A stretch of DNA of 64,000 nt, taken from positions 558,001 to 622,000 of the forward strand of contig JAHFWL010000175.1 in the NCBI GenBank assembly GCA_021292165.1, given 5' to 3'. The stretch's first letter is position 1; every line of letters begins with the position of its first letter. This document shows positions 9,802 through 21,959 of this stretch, piece after piece. The position numbers and the translations under genes were made by a program. The stretch is from Shinisaurus crocodilurus. Lineage: Eukaryota; Chordata; Lepidosauria; Squamata; Shinisauridae. Below the pieces are notes generated by a model, which did no database searches, was not told the origin of the DNA, and worked only from the letters and a program-made list of their open reading frames with translations.

Positions 9802-10571
9802 ATGCCACTACAGTAACTACTGAGGCTGGACAGATGGGCTGGATGGTGTCTGCTTAAACATTTCCAGCGAAGGAGAGTGTGCCACCTTCTGAGTGTTGTG
9901 CCTCCAGTAGGTCAGACAGAGACCAGCCGTGCCAGAGTGTGTTTGGGGTGAGGCCAGGCTACGTGCAGCCTGACCCAGCTGGGCAGCCTTACCAATCAGC
10001 GCCTGCTCAAAAGGCAGGTCCCAAACACACTCAGAGGCTGGAAGCAATTGTTTGCTAATACAGCTACAGCCGGATGCTCCTGACATTCCCGACTTCAGAC
10101 TTCTGTACCTTTGATCCTTGGAACGACCCTGACCACGACTTTGCCTGATCCCAAACTGGTTTATGTTTGCTCTCTTTTGGACTGATATATTTTGGCTTCG
10201 ACACTCGGACTGTGATAACGACTATAGCTTATCTTGAAACTGGATGGATTTATGACACTGAGACAGTTTATTCCACTGCTGAACAACACTGTCGAACTAG
10301 GAAGTTTCTCTTAATGTTTAGACAAAATCTGCTTTCCTGCAATTTCTACGAATTAGTGCTAGTCCTGCCCCCTGGAGCAATAGAGAACAAGTCTCGGAAA
10401 TAAATTTGTTAGTCTTTCAAGATGACCACAAGATGATTTGTTGATTTACCTAAAATTTAGGTAATAAGATGAGAGCAGTTGTGAAACAGATGCAAGGTTA
10501 TTGGAATAATCACAGCAAAGAAATTTGAATGGCAGTTTCAGCACCTTGGAATATGGTTTTATATAAACCAA
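9802..10571. other. Unclassified, possibly LTR or leader-like sequence
   Basis: No coding motif. The part from about 10085 has a pyrimidine-rich, TTTGGACTnnGA style that also occurs at 35870-35960 and, inverted, at 60880-61020. An ATAAATTTGTTAGTCTTT stretch near 10400 resembles a 3' end seen in other reptile repeats. The class cannot be fixed by eye. Confidence 0.3.
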
Positions 10572-10589
10572 TCTAGATATATATAAAAG

Positions 10590-10624
10590 AAAGTGTCCTG
10601 ACTGACTGACTGATTGACTGACTC
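10590..10624 (+). repeat. (CTGA)n array at the Helitron 5' end
   Basis: About seven CTGACTGA-type tetranucleotides lie some 20-30 bases inside the Helitron 5' terminus. The second Helitron has a tetranucleotide array at the matching place, but of ACGT. Confidence 0.85.
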
Positions 10625-11329
10625 ATAAACGCCCAGCTCAGACTGTTTAATCTAGGAACATGAAATTTTGAAGGAACATTGCTTTTATGACGTAGAGCCC
10701 CACTAAGGAAGGATTTTTGGAAATTCCATCCCTAAGGGGGTGAAAAAAGGGGGCAAAATCACCCCACTCTCATATCTCCTATGGGCAAAACAACAGGGCA
10801 GCAGTTATGCAAATCGGCCTCACCTCAGAATTGCTGCAGGAGCCAATAGGAGCAGCTATGCAAATAGCCCATACGACACTTAGAATGTTCGTATGAATTC
10901 CTACAGGGGCCAATAGGAGTGGGTATGCAAATCTCCCCTCGGCCGTTTAGAGTTCTCTGAGGGGGTTAAAAGGGAGGGAAACTTTTTAAATAACTGCCTG
11001 ACTGAATGACTGCTGTGTGCAGGGCGTTGTCGCATAGGCTCCATCACGTTTTGACGGATCCTCCCCAAACTTGGCACGCATACTCTCCATCACCCAAGGA
11101 CAAAGACTGGTGGGTTCAAATCTCCGAAAAACCCTCGCTGCACCTGTATGGCCCAAAATAGATGAGAGCCAATGAGAGTCACTTGGAATGTTTGCAGGGG
11201 CCATTCAGGAGCGGTTATGCAAATCGCTTCAACGACATATAGAATGTTCGTAAGAACTGCCACAGGGGCCAATCAGGAGTGGATATGCAAATCTCTCCTG
11301 CATCAAAACAAAATGTTCATATGAACCAC

Positions 11330-12881
11330 AGCTGGGGCGGAGCTGGGATTTCATTGTTGGGTAGTCCTGGGGAGGGCAAACTGGGATTACGTTGTTGGGT
11401 AGCTCCAAGGGGGAGTGGGCGAGCAGGGATTTCATTGTTGTGTAGTCCCGGGGGGGGGGGCAAGCTGGGATTACATTGTTGGGTAGTCCCGGGGGGGAGA
11501 GCAGGGATTTCATTGTGCGGTCCTGGGGGGGGAGCAGGGATTTCATTGTGTGGTCCTGGGGGGGCAGGGATTTCATTGTTGTGTAGTCCCGGGGGGAGCA
11601 GGGATTTCATTGTGTAGTCCCGGGGGGGAACAGAGATTTGATTGTGTAGTCCAAGGGAGGGAGTTGGGCTTTCATTGTGTGGTCCCGGGGGGGGGGGTAG
11701 GGCTTTTATTGTTGTGTAGTCCCGGGGGGAGCAGGGATTTCATTGTGCAGTCCCAGAGGGGAGGAACAGGGATTTCACTGTGTAGTCCTGGCAGGGGAGG
11801 GAGCAGGGATTTCATTGTGTAGTCCCGGGGGGGCAGGGATTTCATTGTTGTGTAGTCCCGGGGGGGGGAGCAGGGATTTCATTGTGTAGTCCCGGAGGGG
11901 AGGGGGAACAGGGATTTCACTGTGTAGTCCTGGGGGGGAGCAGGGATTTCATTGTGTGGTCCGGGGGGGGCAGGGCTTTTATTCTTGTCTAGTCCCGGGG
12001 AGGGGAGCAGGGATTTCATTGTGTAGTCCTGGGGGGGGTGTAGGGCTTTTATTGTTGTGTAGTCCCGGGGGGAGCAGGGATTTCATTGTGCAGTCCCAGA
12101 GGGGGGAACAGGGATTTCACTGTGTAGTCCTGGCGGGGGAGGGAGCAGGGATTTCATTGTGTAGTCCCGGGGGGGGGGGCCAGGAATTTCATTGTTGTGT
12201 AGTCCCGGGGGGGAGCAGGGATTTCATTGTGTAGTCCCGGGGGGGGGAGCAGGGATTTCATTGTGTAGTCCCGGGGACACACACACAGAGATTTGATTGT
12301 GTAGTCCAAGGGCGGGAGCTGGGCTTTCATTGTTGTGTAGTCCTTGGGGGGGGGAGGTGGAATTTCATTGCGTAGTCCTGGGGGGGAGCAGGGATTTCAT
12401 TGTGTAGTCCTTGGGGGGGAGCAGGGATTTCATTGTGTGGTCCCGGGGGGGGCAGGGGGGCAGGGATTTCATTGTTGTGTAGTCCCGGGGGGGGAGCAGG
12501 GATTTCATTGTGTAGTCCTGCGGGACACACACAGATTTGATTGTGTAGTCCTCGGGGGGAGCTGGGATTTCATTGTTGTGTAGTCCTGGGGGGGGGAGCT
12601 GGGATTTAATTTCGTAGTCCTGGGGGGGAGCAGGGATTTCATTGTGCAGTCCCAGGGGGGGGAGCAGGGATTTCATTGTGCAGTCCCGGGGGAAAGGGAA
12701 CAGGGATTTAATTGTGTAGCCCGGGGCGGTGAAGCAGAGATTTCATTGTGCAGTCCTGGGGGAGGAACAGGGATTTCACTGTGTAGTCCTGGGGGAGCAG
12801 GTGGTCCCGGGGGAGCTGGAAATCCCAGGGGAGCTGGTAGTCCTGGGGGAGCTGGGATTCCATTATGTAGTCCCGGGGTAC
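11330..12881 (+). repeat. G-rich minisatellite inside Helitron
   Basis: Roughly forty units of about 31-45 bases share the core GGGATTTCATTGTGTAGTCC followed by a run of 5-10 G and AGC. Unit length varies mainly through the G run and an optional GTT insertion. Several units degenerate towards the ends. Runs of G separated by short gaps recur on the plus strand, so G-quadruplex formation is possible. Long open frames on both strands here only reflect the repeat period and are not genes. Confidence 0.95.
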
Positions 12882-13023
12882 CTTTCCTATGGAACGATTC
12901 AAAACAGTGGTCAGCAACCTTAAGGAATTTCAAACAAATAGTGCCTATAGGAAAATGACGACCCGTGCAAGCTTGGCATGGTCACTCTTCATCACGCGAG
13001 CGAAGCCGCGGGCAAAAGCTAGT

Positions 13024-16000
13024 GAAGTATATTTTGATCACGTTGCTATTTTTGGCATTTTGAGAACTCCATCTATTTTTTGGGCTATAATGTAGCTGTT
13101 GACATAGCAAAAATACTTAGTTATGGTTCACCTTGAGGACTTTCTTAGGTCAAAAAGTGGGGTACAAATAAATATTGCAACACTGGCCAATTAATACTGG
13201 CTTACACTGGCACACTGAATACCATACCTGCTGCAGGTTTCCAGTTGAGGCTACTTAAAAGTTGAATTGTGAAACAAATCTGGAAATTGATATCCAGTAG
13301 GGTGTTCATCAGATCCCTAGAAAGACTGGCTTAATCTATGGATTAAAGCACGAAGCTTCAGAGCTCTTCAGCAGTACCCAGCTGAGAGTTGCAGACCACT
13401 GCTCTGACACATTGTAGTAGTTCCAAGGCACTTTCAAGGAATGATACATCGAGGAAGATGTGGGAGCAGGGACAGGTGGGTGAAGAGGCAGAGGCATTCT
13501 TCTGATTTTCTCACTACAAATTGTAGCTGGTCAGCTTTGCCACTTTGGTACAATACTGCTGCTGTCATTGCAAGCTTCAGGAGAGTCAGTGGGCTAAATG
13601 GGATGTGTGTAAAAATCGTAGACAGAATGTAAGAAATGGTTCATAATGAGGAGTAAATGCAGCTCAGATACTGAAGACAGTTGACCAATCTATTATGTTA
13701 ATAAATTGCATAGTTAGATTATTGTTTTTAGTCTTTCTGGGTTGTTATTCCAGTGAAGGCAACCTACAAAAAAAATGTTTCAAGTAAATGCAGGGGTATA
13801 CATTTGGTACTCTCAGTAATGTTTTAGTGATGAGTCTCCTCAAACCAGTGCAAAACAATTGCCTAGGAAATTCTGATGTGTTAAATAAATGAGGACAGAA
13901 AACACTGTAGACATCTGTCACAGTATTGCAAAGAGTATACTTGCTCTATACCTTCCCCTCTAATAGCCTCACAACCAGAATGATTCAAGAAGGTAAGGAT
14001 CTATTATTCAAAGGGGTAAAAGAAACCTATTTCTCAGTATTTGGAGAAAGATTGAGGATCTTTTGAAGGGATTGATCATGCAAAACTTTGAGATCCATTT
14101 ATTTATTTATTTTGGTCTAATAGAAGACAAGTTTTTCCAGATACTACAAAACTGTGATTGATCAGGGATGAACTAGAAAATGACACTGTATGGAAAATCA
14201 AATTTGCAATATTAGCAGATTTAAAGCTGGCTAATCTCTAATTACTTATGTGCAATTGATCCGACCAGTTAACTTTAGCTGAGTTACAGTGACCCAAGAG
14301 CCCAACTTCTGGCACCCAAAATTAAAAGTTCAATTTAAAATGTGAAATAGATCAGAAGCCCTGACAAACGGAAACACAGCTGGAAAAGGGGACTTTGATG
14401 TACCTAATGCCTATTGTTTAATGTCTGGATTTTTGCTTTTAAATGCCAGTGCACAGCATGGAAGCAATGCCCTCCCATCGTGCAACGGAGGGTGCTTTGG
14501 GTGATAGGAGGAGGTGGGGAAAGAAATGTTCTATCTAGTGAGGAAAAAGTTGACAGGTCTAAATGCTTTTGGAGATCTTTTTTAAGAAATTGTGTGTTAA
14601 AGTGAGCAAATAAGCATGCTGTGTGTGCACACAAAAGTTAGCAGTCAGTCAAGTTTTTATCTCTTAATGAATAGAGACTGCTGAAGTAAGGGTTAGGTAA
14701 TTGAGTTTATAATTAATTAGCCATAACCCTCATCAGATAAAGCAGTTGTCGAGATTTTTTTTTATCTCCTTCTCTCCTCAGGGCCTGCCCTTCTTTGTCC
14801 TTGTTCTGACAGCCCACACTTATCTTAGGCCTTTCTAGGCTTTTGCCCATCAACCCGTCCCCCTCCCTTTTGCTGTTTTTAGTGGTCAGCTGAGGCCTTT
14901 ATTGTAGTATGTGGTTCACAATCAGCCTAGCTGTCTCATGCTTGGATGATGAATTAGCAGTAGGAGTTAACATAGAGGTGAATTTCAGATTTGTCCGCTG
15001 ATAGCTTGTAGAGCTTTTTCTGTTTGTTAGTCACCCTCTCCTGCTCTGATATACTGCTGACACTTTGCAACAAAGAGGTTAAAAAGGTAGATGTAGTAAA
15101 AATGTTTCCTTTCCCCAGAAACTTAGGCTACTTACAAAGGACCCTTAATTTCTTCTGCCATGAGCTTGATTATAACAATACAGATAAAATAAATGGGATT
15201 TTACACTGTTTCTTTGGAGGTCCTTATCTCCACTTTATTGTGGTATAACCTAGGTTCTTTCCTCAAAGTATCAAAATGGTGTGTGTGTGTGTGTGTTGAA
15301 ACCTGCAATATCAAGATGTCTAGTTATAGTATCTGTTCATGCTTAAATTCCATCTCCATCAAAGTACCTTGGATTTTAGAGAGATTAGAACTTCCTTTCT
15401 TAATGTGCTTACAGTTAATTTTAGAATGATCTGTGTCCACTTGAGGCTAACAACTTTGGAAACAAAGACTTGAGCGTGCTGGTCATTTATAGAATTTCAA
15501 TGCTGTAGATTATTGTGACTGAATAGTTTGCAGGGAGGGTGGTGATCATTTTTTGTCTTTAAATAGACAGTTTTCTATTTCTTCTAGCAGGTTTTGCAAT
15601 GCTATTTGTTTGTTGTTTAACTTTCCCCAGGTATTATGGATCTAAGCATTCTTGTTGTGCCATAACTTAGGGAAGGTTTTCACTGGATGGTTTGTACTGG
15701 ATTGTAAACATTGAACTACAAACTGCACACAGTTGTGAAGGGGTACACTCCCTGTTTCTTCCCAAAACACATGGTGATGGCAATCAGGATTGGTCCACTA
15801 CATCGTTCTATTTTAAAGGAAAATTGAGCTATTTCTCCAGGCATGTGCCCTTCAGAATAGAAGTGTGTGTGTTTTGTACTGAGGTACTATATACTCAAGT
15901 GCAAAACATCATCCTTAGAATAGTTCTCATAGCTGAATCTCTGGTTTTGAACTGAAAAGATTTCCCTCCTGCCTTTGGGGTATAGACATGAGCTAGATAA

Positions 16001-19000
16001 ATTAGTCAGCAGATTTAGCTTGATTAAGGTCAACTATGGCCTGTAGGAAAATGAACTCAATAGGCTCAGTACAAAGAATATAAGCCCTGTTTTTCAGGGG
16101 GTAATCTTGTCTTGGGAAAGGGGAAATGTAGAAGAATTAGGTTAGAGAGTTGCTGGGGAAAAATGAGTCTGACTTTGCTTGTGGTTTATGTGTCAGTTGT
16201 CTATATCCTTTCTATTATCTTATTTATTTTTTAATTATATTTATAGCCTGCTTTTCCACTAAAATTAGTGTTCAGGGCAGCTAGGGTAACTTTTGTGCAC
16301 CTTCTCCAAAAGTGTGGCTATTAGTGACCTTCTCAAAGATATTTACATAGCTGAGGTAGGCAATTTGGCACCCCAGTCAGTTGCTTGGCTTGCTTCTCCA
16401 GTTAGGCTGGACCCTGGTTTTAAGAATTACAAATTGAAACACAACCTTTTTTAGTTTGCAGCATATAAATGGAGTAACAGTGTCAGGTGGAGGGGAGTTG
16501 TGATTGGGGATGAAGAACCAGAGGGACACTCAACTGAAGGGGGAGAGATCAAGAAGGGAAGAAGCCAAAAAACAGAGCAAGGAAGAAAAAGATAGTAGAT
16601 TAAGGAGGGGGGTGTTAACATTTTTTACCATTCCCATTTTCACTTGTTTAACCCCCTAAGCCAGTAGAATTCCTGTAACTACTCAACAGCTACTGGAATT
16701 ATTTCTTAAATGTTCTTAACAACCTGAGCCATTTCTTACTCCAGTTGTCCTGTGATATTTCACCCCTATCCCCCTGCACCCCCATTTTCAGTTTTTAAAA
16801 AATTATGTTTAACTTGCTAAGCTATTAGGTCTGATTTATGTCCATCGAAATCAATGGGAAAGCAAAACTACATGAGATCCATTTTATCTCAAGCAACTTC
16901 TCAAAATATAAAGTAAATAAAACGGCAGGAAAAATAATTAGGCATTTTGCCTATATCATAAATTCCAGCATGGGGTGTGGTTATGCCACTTGAAGTGCAA
17001 TGTTGATTTTTTCCTGCTTTTGTAAAAAAATAAAAAATAAATAAATCTGTACATTATTGTATGGACAAAAAAGAAAAAAAAGAAAAAACACTGCAAATAA
17101 CTTGAGTGGTCTGTTGGATTTTACCTACATATTTTAGGGTTCTCTTTTGCTTTCCTTTTTGTTTTCTCCTCCAGGACTTTTGTTACCCCAATGAGGATTG
17201 CTTAATTGGTGTTTTTGTTCGTTTGGTTTTTTAAGTTAACATTGTGCAGTCCAGAATACCTCAACAGGTTTTTTTTTAAAGCTACCCTACTTTTTTGGAA
17301 AGTGATATGAATAACATAATTTTTTTATGTTAAACTGGAGTCAGTCTGAAATCATATCTTCATTTCCAACTAGGATTTTAAAAGGGTTCCCAATAGCAAT
17401 TTGACAGTGTCAACACAAATGGTATAGGAGAGAGAGGGAAGAAAATATTAAGCAATTGCAGCCCCTAAAATGCTGTTCTATACCCAGATAGCACAATACA
17501 TCTATTCTTTAGGATAGAGAACAATGAAACAACATGAAATGGGCTCTTCTGCACTGGCCACCTCATCCAGTGAACTAAGTGGTTCTTGCCTCTTCATAAT
17601 GTCATTCAAAATCCAGTAAAAAATTGCTCTTCTGTATACTCTTCTATACAATATCATTTGAAGAGAAAGATTTGTTAGAACATTTCCGTGCATTGAAAAT
17701 AAAATCCCAATTATCCTCTTTCCTTGCTCTTGTTAATATCAGTACATCTTTTGTTTTTGGTGCATGCCCTATTTCCCCAGCGGAGAGTTTTTAGCATTAA
17801 CTGATTTGATCATTTGAATGTTGACTGTGAATTTACCCACACTGTTAAAAATTACTACCGTTCCTTATTGATTGCTGATTTGAACCACTGTACTTCTGGC
17901 ATGCTTTGTTTGCAGTTAAAATATTTGGGCATCTGAGTAAACCTAGTGCCATCCTGCTTAAATTTATACTAGTTTGAAGAATAATACATTCCGTGTATCT
18001 TACCATATTTGTGAGTGGAGCTAGTAATAATACTTGCCCAGCTTGTTGTTGTTTTAGTTTATTATAGTCTTAAAATACTAAAATGCCAAAGTTAAGGTGG
18101 GAAGACATACCTTAAGAACCTGCAACTTCTGAATAATTCAATTAAGCAAGCTTGGCAACCTCAAAGAAATAGCAGGTGCAATGTTAATATTTATTATTTT
18201 TTGCCAGTATGCCATGCCAAGAAAGAAGAGGATGATCTGTGATGTAATTCAGTTGTTCCAGTATAATAATGGAAGAATATAATAATGGACTTACTCGTTT
18301 GTTTGTTTAAGAAAGCTTACATCCTGCCCTTTCAATGCATTTGCATTTCTTCTTTCTAGTATACTTGCAGTGTGGCTATCAATGCTGATCTAATCTAGAA
18401 GAATTAGCAAATGTAGCACATAATCCTTGGCTTGCAGAGTCCCTAGAATGAGTGAAAATGAGGGTCTTCCAATTTCAGCAAGTTTCCTCACAGCTGCACC
18501 CCCCCCATGAAGTGTGTTTGTGTGTGGGGGGGGGTTACTGCTGTGAGGGAAGCATGTTTTTCTATAGGTGATGATCAGGAATGACTTTTTGGCAGACACA
18601 AGGAACTAAAGCAGGAAAGGGTGATGGGGAAGGTTCATAGCATCAGTGAAGTGCTACTCTTCCTTTTTTGGATACTTCCTGCAGTGGCAAATACTGTGTC
18701 AAGTTAAACAGCATGTGCTGCAGCAGCAAAGTTATGCCCCATGGTTGGCTGGTATGTGGTTAGCCAGTGCTAGCTAGGTGGAAGGCATGGTGATGGTGGG
18801 AGCAATGGGCAGCTCTGCAAGGTGGCAGATGTGGGGATGTGCTCTGCTGCTGCCCAGCCTGGGTTGCCACATGGCTCCTTGTGCCTCAGAGAGGGCCAGC
18901 CCCTCCATGCCTCTGATTCCTATTTGCCACTATTGCGGTAGGAAAAAAAGCCATCCAGGTGTAACAACTTTGGTTTGCCCCCTTTACACATGGAAAAGGT

Positions 19001-19026
19001 TTGCCTGGTTTTTGTCTGGGTTTAGG
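13024..19026. other. Mostly unique sequence, no gene seen
   Basis: About 6 kb without a recognised transposon, apart from small simple repeats, such as (GT)n at 15280-15296, and AT-rich patches. Open frames are short and have no motif. It could be intronic or intergenic. Splice-like sites occur but none is paired with a convincing open exon. Confidence 0.45.
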
Positions 19027-20320
19027 GAATCATAGAATCATAGGTAGAGTTGGAAGGGGCCTACAAGGCCATCGAGTCCAACCCCCTGCTCAATGCAGGA
19101 ATCCAGGTCAAAGCATCCCTGACAGATGGCTGTCTAGCTGCACTTTGAATGCCTCCAGAGTGGGACAGCTCACCACCTCCCTAGGTAGTTGATTCCATTG
19201 TCTTATTGCTCTGACAGTCAGGAAATTTTTCCTGATGTCTAGGTGGAATCTGGGTTCCTGTAACTTGAGCCCATTATTCTGTGTCCTGCAAACTGGGATG
19301 ATCGAGAAGAGATCCTGGCCCTCCTCTGTGTGACAACCCTTCAAGTACTGGAAGAGTGCAATCATATCTCCCCTCAGTCTCCTCTTCTGAAGGCTAAACA
19401 TGCCCAGTTCTTTCAGTCTCTCCTCATAGGGCCTTGTTTCCAGTCCCTTTATCATCCTTTTTGCCCTCCTCTGAACCCTCTCCAGTTTGTCTACGTCCTT
19501 CTTAAAGTGTGGTGCCCAGAACTGGACGCAGTACTCAAGATGAGGCCTAACCAGTGCTGAGTAAAGGGGAATTATCACTTCCCGCGATTTGGAAGCTATA
19601 CTTCTATTAATACAGCCCAAAATAGCATTTGCCTTCTTTGCAGCCACATCGCATTGCTGGCTCATATTCAGTTTGTGATCTACCACAATTTCAAGATCCT
19701 TCTCACTTGTAGTATTGTTGAGCCAAGTGTCCCCCATTCTGTAACTCTGCATTTGCTTTCCTTTCCCTAGGTGCAGCACTTGGCATTTCTCCCTATTAAA
19801 TTTCATTCTGTTGTTTTCGGCCCAGCGCTCCAGCCTATCGAGATCGCTTTGAATTTTGTTTCTGTCTTCCAGAGTATTAGCTATTCCACCCAACTTTGTG
19901 TCATCTGCAAATTTGATAGGCATTCCCTGCACCTCCTCATCCAAGTCGTTAATAACAATGTTGAAGAGCACTGGGCCCAGGACCGAGCCCTGTGGTACCC
20001 CGCTCATTACCTCTCCCCAGTTTGAGAAGGAACCATTGATGAGCACTCTTTGAGTCCGATTCTGTAGCCAATTGTGGATCCACCTGATAGTTGTTCCATC
20101 TAGCCCACTTTTAGCTAGCTTGCTAATCAGGATATCCTGAGGCACTTTGTCGAAAGCTTTGCTGAAGTCCAGATATATTATGTCCACTGCATTCCCACAG
20201 TCCACAAGGGAGGTTACCCGATCAAAAAATGAGATCAGATTAGTCTGGTAGGATTTGTTCTTGACAAATCCATGCTGGCTTCTAGTAATCACTGCATTGT
20301 TTTCAAGGTACTTGCGAAGG
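19027..20320 (-). mobile_element. CR1 LINE, 5'-truncated copy
   Basis: The minus strand holds the 3' ~1.3 kb of CR1, ending in the ATGATTCTATGATTCC-type tail at 19027-19045. Its body is very close to the copies at 1764 and 33500. Its 5' truncation lies in the RT domain, in the KHLENNAVITRSQHGF region. The RT reading frame is open to the natural stop, so this is one of the younger copies. Confidence 0.95.
19108..20292 (-). pseudogene. CR1 ORF2 C-terminal part (RT), open
   Basis: The 394 codons start with ITRSQHGFVKNKSYQTNLIS and include IIYLDFSKAFDKVPQDIL (motif A), SGVPQGSVLGPVLFNIVIND (motif B') and KFADDTKLGG (motif C, intact FADD). The thumb and C-terminal part follow, with [20 protein letters not shown], and it ends DSHLSGML. 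It has no endonuclease and no upstream half, so it is a dead fragment although the frame is intact. Confidence 0.9.
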
Positions 20321-20604
20321 CCATTGTGAACACCTGAGAGCCTTTGATATGCATAACTAGATGAAGAGAAATCAGTTTAGCTTCTGCCTGTGGCGTAAGG
20401 AAATGTGTGCATTTCGGAAGAGAATCTGTTACACAACCATAATTTTTGGTTCTTCCATCTGCTGTGCTGTTAAGTCTTCTAAATATCTTAAATGTTTCTT
20501 CTGCTAGGCAGATATGTGCAGTTTTGGTACTAAAACTCATTACCTCTGCAATTTGTTGCTTCCCCACATATTTCTTAATGCTTGCATTATAAACCTTTAA
20601 ACTA
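20321..20604. other. Short unique stretch between CR1 and Helitron
   Basis: A minus-strand frame stays open for about 114 codons across this stretch and into its neighbours, but no motif is recognised. It is probably chance. The AT-rich sequence has no other feature. Confidence 0.35.
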
Positions 20605-20705
20605 TTAGCTTTTTTTACCTGGCATTGCACGGGTTGTCATTTTCCTATAGGCACTGTTTGTTCGAAATTCCTTAAGGTAGCTGTCCGCTGTTTGGAATCC
20701 CTCCA

Positions 20706-21352
20706 TAGGAAAGGTCCCCCGAGACTATATATTGGAATCCCAGCTCCCCCGGGACTACCAGATCCCCCCGGGACTACACAATGAAATCCCTGCTCCCCCG
20801 GGACTGCACAATGAAATCCCAACTCCCCAAGGACTACACAATGAAATCTCTTCTCCCCCCACAGCCTGCACAATGTAATCCCTGCTCCCTTTTCCCCCGG
20901 GGCTGCACAATGAAATCCCTGCTGTCCCGAGGCTACACAATGAAATCCCTGTTCCCCGGGGACTACACAGTGAAATCCCTGCCCGCCCCCAGGACTGCAC
21001 AATGAAATCCTGCCCCCCCCCGGGACTACAAAATTAAATCCCAGCTTCCCCCCTCAGGACTACACAATGAAATCCCTGCTTCCCTCCCCCCCCCCCGGGA
21101 CTATGCAACAATGAATTCCCTGTGTCCCCCCCCCCCGGGACCACACAATGAAATCCCTGCTTCCCCCCCAGGACTATGCAATCAAATCTGTGCTCCCCCC
21201 CCGGGACTACACAACAATGAATTCCCTGTTCCCCCCTGGTACTACACAGTGAAATCCCTGCTCCCCCCCCGGGACCACACAACAATGAATTCCCTGCTGC
21301 CCCCCCCCGGGACCACACAACAATGAATTCCCTGCTGCCCCCCGGGACTACA
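20706..21352 (-). repeat. G-rich minisatellite inside second Helitron
   Basis: About 17 units with core GGGATTTCATTGTGTAGTCC and a following G run lie on the minus strand, the same sense relative to the Helitron as in the array at 11330-12881. Units are more diverged here (GGGAATTCATTGTTGTG variants). Confidence 0.93.
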
Positions 21353-21752
21353 CAAGGCATTGCATGGGTTGTCATTTTCCTATAGGCACTATTTGTTCGA
21401 AATCCCCCCCCCCCCCGGTGTAGGCCCCGGCTGCAGTTCATATGAACATTCTGTTTGGACGTAGTAGAGATTTGCATATGTGCCTCTGATTGGGCCCCTG
21501 TGGCGGCAGTTCATACCAACATTCTATATGTCGGTGGACTGGTTTGCATAACTGCTCCTGAATGGCCCCTGTGAACATTCCAAGTGACGCCATTGACTCT
21601 CATCTATTTGGGGCTGTACAGGCGCAGCAAGGGCTTTTTGGGAGATTTGAACCCGCCAGTCTTGTCCTTGGGTGATGTTGAGTATGCGTGCCAAGTTTGG
21701 GGCGGATCCGTCCAACTGTGTAGGAGCCTATGCGACGCATGCAAACCAATCG

Positions 21753-21780
21753 GACGTACGTACGTACGTACGTACGTACA
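21753..21780. repeat. (ACGT)n array at the Helitron 5' end
   Basis: About seven perfect ACGT units. This sits at the same place in the Helitron as the CTGA array at 10590. Confidence 0.95.
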
Positions 21781-21959
21781 AACTTTCACATTTATATGGT
21801 AGATTGCTTATGACGGCTGATTTCTGCTATCTAAGTGTTTTACCTCTGCATGCGAGGAGGAGGGGCTGAGGTCCCCACTGGGATTCCTCGTATCCCAGAG
21901 GACCCTCACTCCTCCCCTGCCCGTCATCTCCCTGCCCCCCCACACTGGCTCTGAAGTTG

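Larger units (their letters stand above)
10572..13022 (+). mobile_element. Composite non-autonomous Helitron
   Basis: The element begins TCTAGATATATATAAAAG after a host A. It ends GCGAGCGAAGCCGCGGGC, AAAAG, then CTAG, with host T following. A TC start, a GC-rich hairpin shortly before CTAR and A/T insertion without target duplication are the Helitron hallmarks. No Rep/helicase frame is present. Inside lie two successive 5'-type modules (10572-10980 and 10985-11330) and two successive 3'-type modules (12890-12972 and 12973-13022). This suggests that one Helitron carries another whose outermost ends were lost. The inner unit matches the Helitron at 20605-21803 and holds the G-rich array. Confidence 0.85.
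20605..21803 (-). mobile_element. Non-autonomous Helitron
   Basis: On the minus strand it starts TCTACCATATAAATGTGAAA after a host A. It ends with the hairpin CCCGTGCAATGCCAGG, then TAAAAAAAG and CTAA before a host T. Its 5' module (TCGCATAGGCTCC, then AACTTGGCACGCATACTC, then TTGGAATGTTCACAGGGGCC) matches 11020-11330 of the composite Helitron. Its 3' module (CTATAGGAAAATGACAACCC) matches 12940-12970. The middle is a C-rich (plus strand) minisatellite. No protein is encoded. Confidence 0.85.

Noticed and set aside
11330..12881. CRISPR-like array
   Set aside because: Units are adjacent tandem repeats with variable G runs, not constant repeats separated by unique spacers, and the genome is eukaryotic.
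11279..12958. Many overlapping open frames of 80-115 codons on both strands
   Set aside because: They arise from the short period of the minisatellite and have only Gly/Pro-rich repeated sense. No start context or domain.
20289..20630. Minus-strand frame of 113 codons next to the Helitron
   Set aside because: It crosses from the CR1 end through unique sequence into the Helitron 3' end, so it cannot be one gene, and no domain is seen.
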